Shown here: positions 60,312 to 64,000 of the stretch, piece by piece | Numbering within the stretch: the first letter of the stretch is position 1 | How the letters are laid out: the number at the start of each line of letters is the position of its first letter | Assembly (NCBI GenBank): GCA_023053575.1 | Contig: JAKZAP010000014.1 | Coordinates: 18,502,938 to 18,566,937, forward strand | Reading direction: 5' to 3' | DNA length: 64,000 nt | Source: Branchinecta lynchi | Taxonomy: Eukaryota > Arthropoda > Branchiopoda > Anostraca > Branchinectidae | Translations under genes and position numbers: made by a program | Notes under the pieces: generated by a model | Told to the model about the DNA's origin: nothing | Databases searched by the model: none | What the model saw: only the letters and a program-made list of their open reading frames with translations

Positions 60312-60318
60312 GTAAGTA

Positions 60319-60797
60319 CAGTAGAGGTATGCTTATGTGAAGGTATGCTAACAGTGAACGATCGCCGAAGACAAAACTAAAACCCAAACCAGGCATTTTT
60401 TCCTATAAATACTAGTAATAATCACTCACGCTTTTGTCACTTTTTGAATAGTTGCTAATTCGCCATTCACCTATGAAAGTGACTCAGCTGACACCTCTGT
60501 TTTGTTTTTTATAATTTGAAAAGTTTGCCGGGAGGAACGCACCTTCAATGGAGAAGATGGCGGTCCCAACCGTCAGATGCCTTCAAAAGAGGAAGGACCT
60601 TTTTAATAAATTCAAAATCAAAGAAATTTAATTGAATTTCTGCTTCAAGCTTGTGCCAGGATAACCCTGAAATAGTTGGCTGTTAGCTGATATCAAGTTT
60701 GTTATTTTTCTTTTCCATTTTACTTTTTTATATGCAAGTAAGAAAGCCAAGGTAGTGGAACAGTTAAAAAAGTGTTCAAATAAGCATACCTCTACTG
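60319..60797. mobile_element. Tc1/mariner-type MITE, copy 2, at the exon 9 donor
   Basis: Starts CAGTAGAGGTATGCTTATGT and ends AAATAAGCATACCTCTACTG, flanked by TA at 60317-60318 and 60798-60799. The left TA provides bases 6-7 of the intron (GTAAGTA), so the donor is kept. Confidence 0.92.
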
Positions 60798-60799
60798 TA

Positions 60800-61475
60800 G
60801 CAGTAAGAACTTATAATAAACCCTATAGTAGAACATCTATCTCTTCCTTTTCGCGATAAAGCTAAGCCCATTTCCTAACCAAGGTGAGCGCAGATGGCTG
60901 TACCAGGAACTTCTCCATTCTCATCTCTTCAGCGTTAAGTGCGCTAACCCTATGGTGCCTGCTAACAGTGAAAATGGAATAATCTAGCGCTTACACGGAC
61001 AAGAAATCCCGTCGAGTAGAAAAGAATTCCGGTCGACCTGAAAGGATTTCATTCCTGAAGACGACTAGAAAAAAAGTCGAGCGGGACGGGAATTCCTTTC
61101 AAGATGAAAGGTACTCCGGTATACTTGAAAGCAATCTCGTCGATGGCGCTGCTGAAATACTAAATAAAAGTATAGCTAGCTTTTGAGAAGAGCAGTCAGT
61201 ATTGATGTCATAAATGATATCGATACATGTTTGTGTTGGCTAATGAATTTATTTTTGTCAGATTTTCTGGTTTGAAGAATTACTTTTTTCCTTCTGCGTG
61301 TAAACATAATTTTGTCACCAAGACCGGATTCTCTTCTAGTTTTCCTGTACTTGTAAAAGCTGCAGAAGGGTCTTCTCGACTCAGTGGCTAAGAGGCAGAG
61401 TTTCTTATCATTATCCGACCTTGGCGGACCATAGGATCCCATGCCTTTGACTGCCATTTCAGTCCGGACCGGTTA
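60800..61475. other. Intron 9 sequence without recognised features
   Basis: Block 60990-61145 has recurrent CGTCGA / GGTCGAC and AAAGGA(A/T)TTC-like words, possibly a decayed repeat. No gene. Confidence 0.4.
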
Positions 61476-61705
61476 CGATCATAATAATAATAATAATAAT
61501 GATAATACAAAGCAAGAGAAAAGGCTTTGCCTGATGTGGGTAGGGGGTAAATGCACTTCTCGGTGTTTTATAAAAAGATGAAGCTTCACAAGAAGGCTGG
61601 AAAGTGAACCGGTTTCTCTGCTTAAAGTACAGATGACAACATTTTAAACTTTTCAGCTTAAATATCCTTGACGAGTAACGAAGCGGCGCCAAGAAGAAAG
61701 CCATC
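61476..61705 (-). mobile_element. Possible LINE 3' end, antisense
   Basis: The plus strand starts (ATA)n, then AATACAAAGCAAGAGAAAAG and GCTTTGCCT; the same 25-bp phrase follows an ATAACA repeat at 19965. Shared sequence next to a simple-repeat tail suggests the same LINE 3' end, but no protein match was made. Confidence 0.4.
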
Positions 61706-61709
61706 GAGG

Positions 61710-62818
61710 CCAGAGCAAAATAGCACTCAGGACAAAGCAAAATAACACGAGGGAGTATCGCCAAACTTGACAAAATTGACACACATTCAGTTAGCAGCGA
61801 TACAGAACGTCCCTATTGAAACTCAATCAGTCGTTCACCAACCCTTGCTCCGATAACTTCGTATTCTGAACATTGCAGAAAAAGGATACAGCCTTCATTG
61901 TTTCCTTGGTATGTTCAGACCGCACTTTTGGTTTGCTAGAAATTTCTAAACCCACAAGTTCTATAACCTCCTAATGAGCAAGCGAATACACACGGTTCAT
62001 CAGTATTAACTGCGGAACTAGCGGCCATTAATACAGCATTAGAGGTACTTGTCCGCATGCCACCGGATTCAAAACAAGTGATCTTTCTCACGGATTCAAA
62101 ATCATCCCTTCATTTAATAAAACAGATCCACTGACCTGGAGAAGCTTCGCGACAATCTACTTCTGCTTCAAGAAGACGGCATAAAATGCACTTTTCATCA
62201 TATAGTAAGCCACAAAGGAATTGCTCAAAACGAAGTCGTGGACAAACTGGCAGGGAAATCTATCGAAGGAAACGCGCAAGGCCCAGTGCAGCTAACTACC
62301 ATTAGAGACATACTTCGAAGGAGACTACCCGTTCGAACAACAAGAACAAGACAATCGATACCCCTTTACTTCAGGTTGAAATCGGCCGCTACCCTAATGA
62401 ACAAGACTCTGCTTGAATGGGGACTCCACCGCACCCCCCGCTGCAGACTCTGCAACTCCCATGACGAAACTCCCCAACACGTGCTGTTTGAATGCCCGAA
62501 GAACTCCAGTGGAAGAGACAACATCAACATTTTCTGCGAGAGAAACAGAATCCATCACAGCTTCGAAAGCATAAGAACAACTCCGTTGTCCAAAGCCCAA
62601 GAAAGAATCATCTACAGTGAAATGATCACGATTCTCCGACCAATTGAAGCCATTTAGTGCGAAAGCAGTAAACCAATCGAAGCAACAGGAAGGCGGAAAG
62701 GGAGCTGTAGAACGGTGGAACCCAACGCCATATTTTGAAGGAAGGAAGGTCTCGCTTTAAATGCCGCAAGCCTAGTGGGCAGCGCTTTAACTATAGCCCG
62801 TTTGCAAACCATGGAAAG
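61710..62818 (-). mobile_element. MITE family A, copy 4, split by a LINE
   Basis: Left part 61710-61960 begins CCAGAGCAAAATAGCACTCA, with a second start AAAGCAAAATAACACGAGGG close behind. It breaks after CCCACAAGTT and resumes at 62750 with TCTCGCTTTAAATGCCGCAA, as in intact copies. The last ~50 bp are missing where copy 5 begins. Confidence 0.8.
61961..62749 (+). mobile_element. LINE fragment: RNase H domain and C-terminal knuckle
   Basis: RNase H pieces: SVLTAELAAINTALEVLVRM, VIFLTDSKSSLHLIKQ, then after a small shift CTFHHIVSHKGIAQNEVVDK. These hold the Glu, Asp and second Asp of the fold. Downstream frame 62238-62657 continues to RTPRCRLCNSHDETPQHVLF and ECPK, a CCHC knuckle. The tail is (GAAG)3 at 62737-62749. 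RNase H after RT occurs in I-group and related LINEs. Confidence 0.8.
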
Positions 62819-63175
62819 CCAGAGCAAAATAACACTAGAGAGTACCGCCAAGACTTGAAAAAAGTTACACACACTCGAATAACAGCGACACTAGCACCAG
62901 TAGCGATAGTGAACATCTCTACTGAAACTCATTCAGTCGTTCACCAACGCTTGCTCCGATAACTTTATATTCTGAACATTTCAAAAAAAGGATACATCCT
63001 TCGTTTTTTCCCTGGTGTGCAAACCGCACCTTTGCTATACTAAAAATTTCTAAACCCGCAAGTTTGTCTCGCTTTAAATGCCGCAAGTCTAGTGGGCGGC
63101 GCCACAAGTATAGCCCGTTTGCAAAGCATGGAAAACATAGGTCTTGGCGCTACTCCCTAGTGTTATTCTGCCCTG
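62819..63175 (-). mobile_element. MITE family A, copy 5
   Basis: Left CCAGAGCAAAATAACACTAG / AGAGTACCGCCAAGACTT; right TAGGTCTTGGCGCTACTCCC / TAGTGTTATTCTGCCCTG. Full length. Confidence 0.9.
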
Positions 63176-63177
63176 AC

Positions 63178-63534
63178 TCAGGAGAAGCGCCAAGAATTGA
63201 GAAAAGTGAACCACTCTCGAATAGCGGCGACAGTAGCACCACTCGCGATTCGCGATAAGTAACATCCCAACTTGAACTCGATCAGTCTTGCACCAGCACT
63301 GGCTACGAAATCCGTATTCCGAAAGCAGGAAAAAAAGATACCAACCTGTTGCCAACAACTGTTGCCTCGATGGTGTGCATACCGCATCTTAGATGTACTA
63401 CAAATTCTGAACGTACAAGTTTTCTCGTTTTGAATTTTGCGAACGTAGTGGGCGGCGCTACGAGTAAGGCCCGTTACCGATCCGTGGAAAGCATAGGGCC
63501 TGGCGCTACTCCCTAGTGTTTATTTTGCTCTGAT
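63178..63534 (-). mobile_element. MITE family A, copy 6
   Basis: Left end diverged (CAGGAGAAGCGCCAAGAATT); right end GGCGCTACTCCCTAGTGTTT / ATTTTGCTCTG. Tandem to copy 5. Confidence 0.85.
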
Positions 63535-64000
63535 CGAGGCGCCGGTTTTCAAGTTTAGCCACAGTGACATGACGTCCTTATTTTCTGGAACAACTTGCGT
63601 CACGTTCATTCCGGTTCTGCCGTCGGTGTTTTGTTCAGATACTGTACGAAAAGAAAATCCTACCGTTCCTTTCCTATGATTTCGCACTTGTTCTCGCTTT
63701 TTAAAAACAGTTAAAACTTCCAGTGCAAATAACCGTGTATTTTATCAATAATATTCTAGCTTCAGAAACTAGTAATCAGTGTGTGTTGGTCTTTAACTCA
63801 CGGCATTTCATGGGCTGGATCCCAGATTCCTTTTTGCATTGATTTATATTACTAGTCGTTGACTGCAGTATACAGCTATATCGAATGGGTAAATACGTCG
63901 AAAATGTATTCGAGAATCCCCTAAATGTGTTCTGGGAATCAGTGTTTGTATTCGAGAATCGATAAAAAAGTCTCCGAGATTTTTTGTATGTCTTCGAGAA
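63535..64000. other. Intron 9 sequence at right edge
   Basis: Repeated GTATTCGAGAATC / TCTTCGAGA words from 63898 onward suggest the start of another repeat, cut by the edge. No exon seen. Confidence 0.4.

Overview
The window is animal genomic DNA: spliced GT-AG exons, long introns and a dense crop of non-LTR retrotransposons and short inverted-repeat DNA transposons. The sequence fits a non-vertebrate metazoan (many LINE lineages side by side, many MITE families, no recognisable vertebrate repeats), but it does not let me name the phylum.

One host gene runs through almost the whole window on the + strand. It encodes a type II membrane zinc aminopeptidase of family M1 (the aminopeptidase N / glutamyl aminopeptidase / ERAP group). 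Nine exons between 3749 and 60311 join in frame into 509 codons: a short cytoplasmic tail, one membrane anchor, the N-terminal beta domain, the GAMEN motif and the complete HEXXH-18-E zinc site. The 3' half of the gene lies beyond the right edge. No other host gene could be supported.

Region by region: 1-3748 is upstream sequence with three LINE remnants, a 20-bp minisatellite and one copy of a local duplication. Intron 1 holds a 1.37-kb hAT-type element with a perfect 8-bp target duplication. Intron 2 holds a Tc1/mariner-type MITE, two tRNA-like modules and a LINE with two intact ORFs, whose ORF1 begins with a PWWP domain. Intron 3 carries a broken LINE, several MITE families nested up to three deep, and a LINE fragment. 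Intron 4 has a G21 tract, a small hAT-like element and LINE tails. Intron 6 holds a roughly 3-kb array of diverged ~0.8-kb repeats ending in a Helitron-like 3' terminus, and an L1/Tx1-type LINE (37-nt poly(A), 15-bp target duplication) inserted inside another LINE. Intron 8 holds a second long LINE whose ORF1 carries a PHD finger and four CCCH zinc fingers. A mariner-type MITE sits 5 bp after the exon 9 donor. The right end is a cluster of one MITE family, one copy of which was hit by an RNase H-bearing LINE.

The host gene is colinear and intact despite this load. The longest LINEs mostly lie antisense to it. The most novel features are the two LINE ORF1 proteins with putative chromatin-reader modules (PWWP in one, PHD plus CCCH in the other). 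Clade names for the LINEs and superfamily names for MITEs are inferences from motifs, termini and target duplications; no database search was possible.
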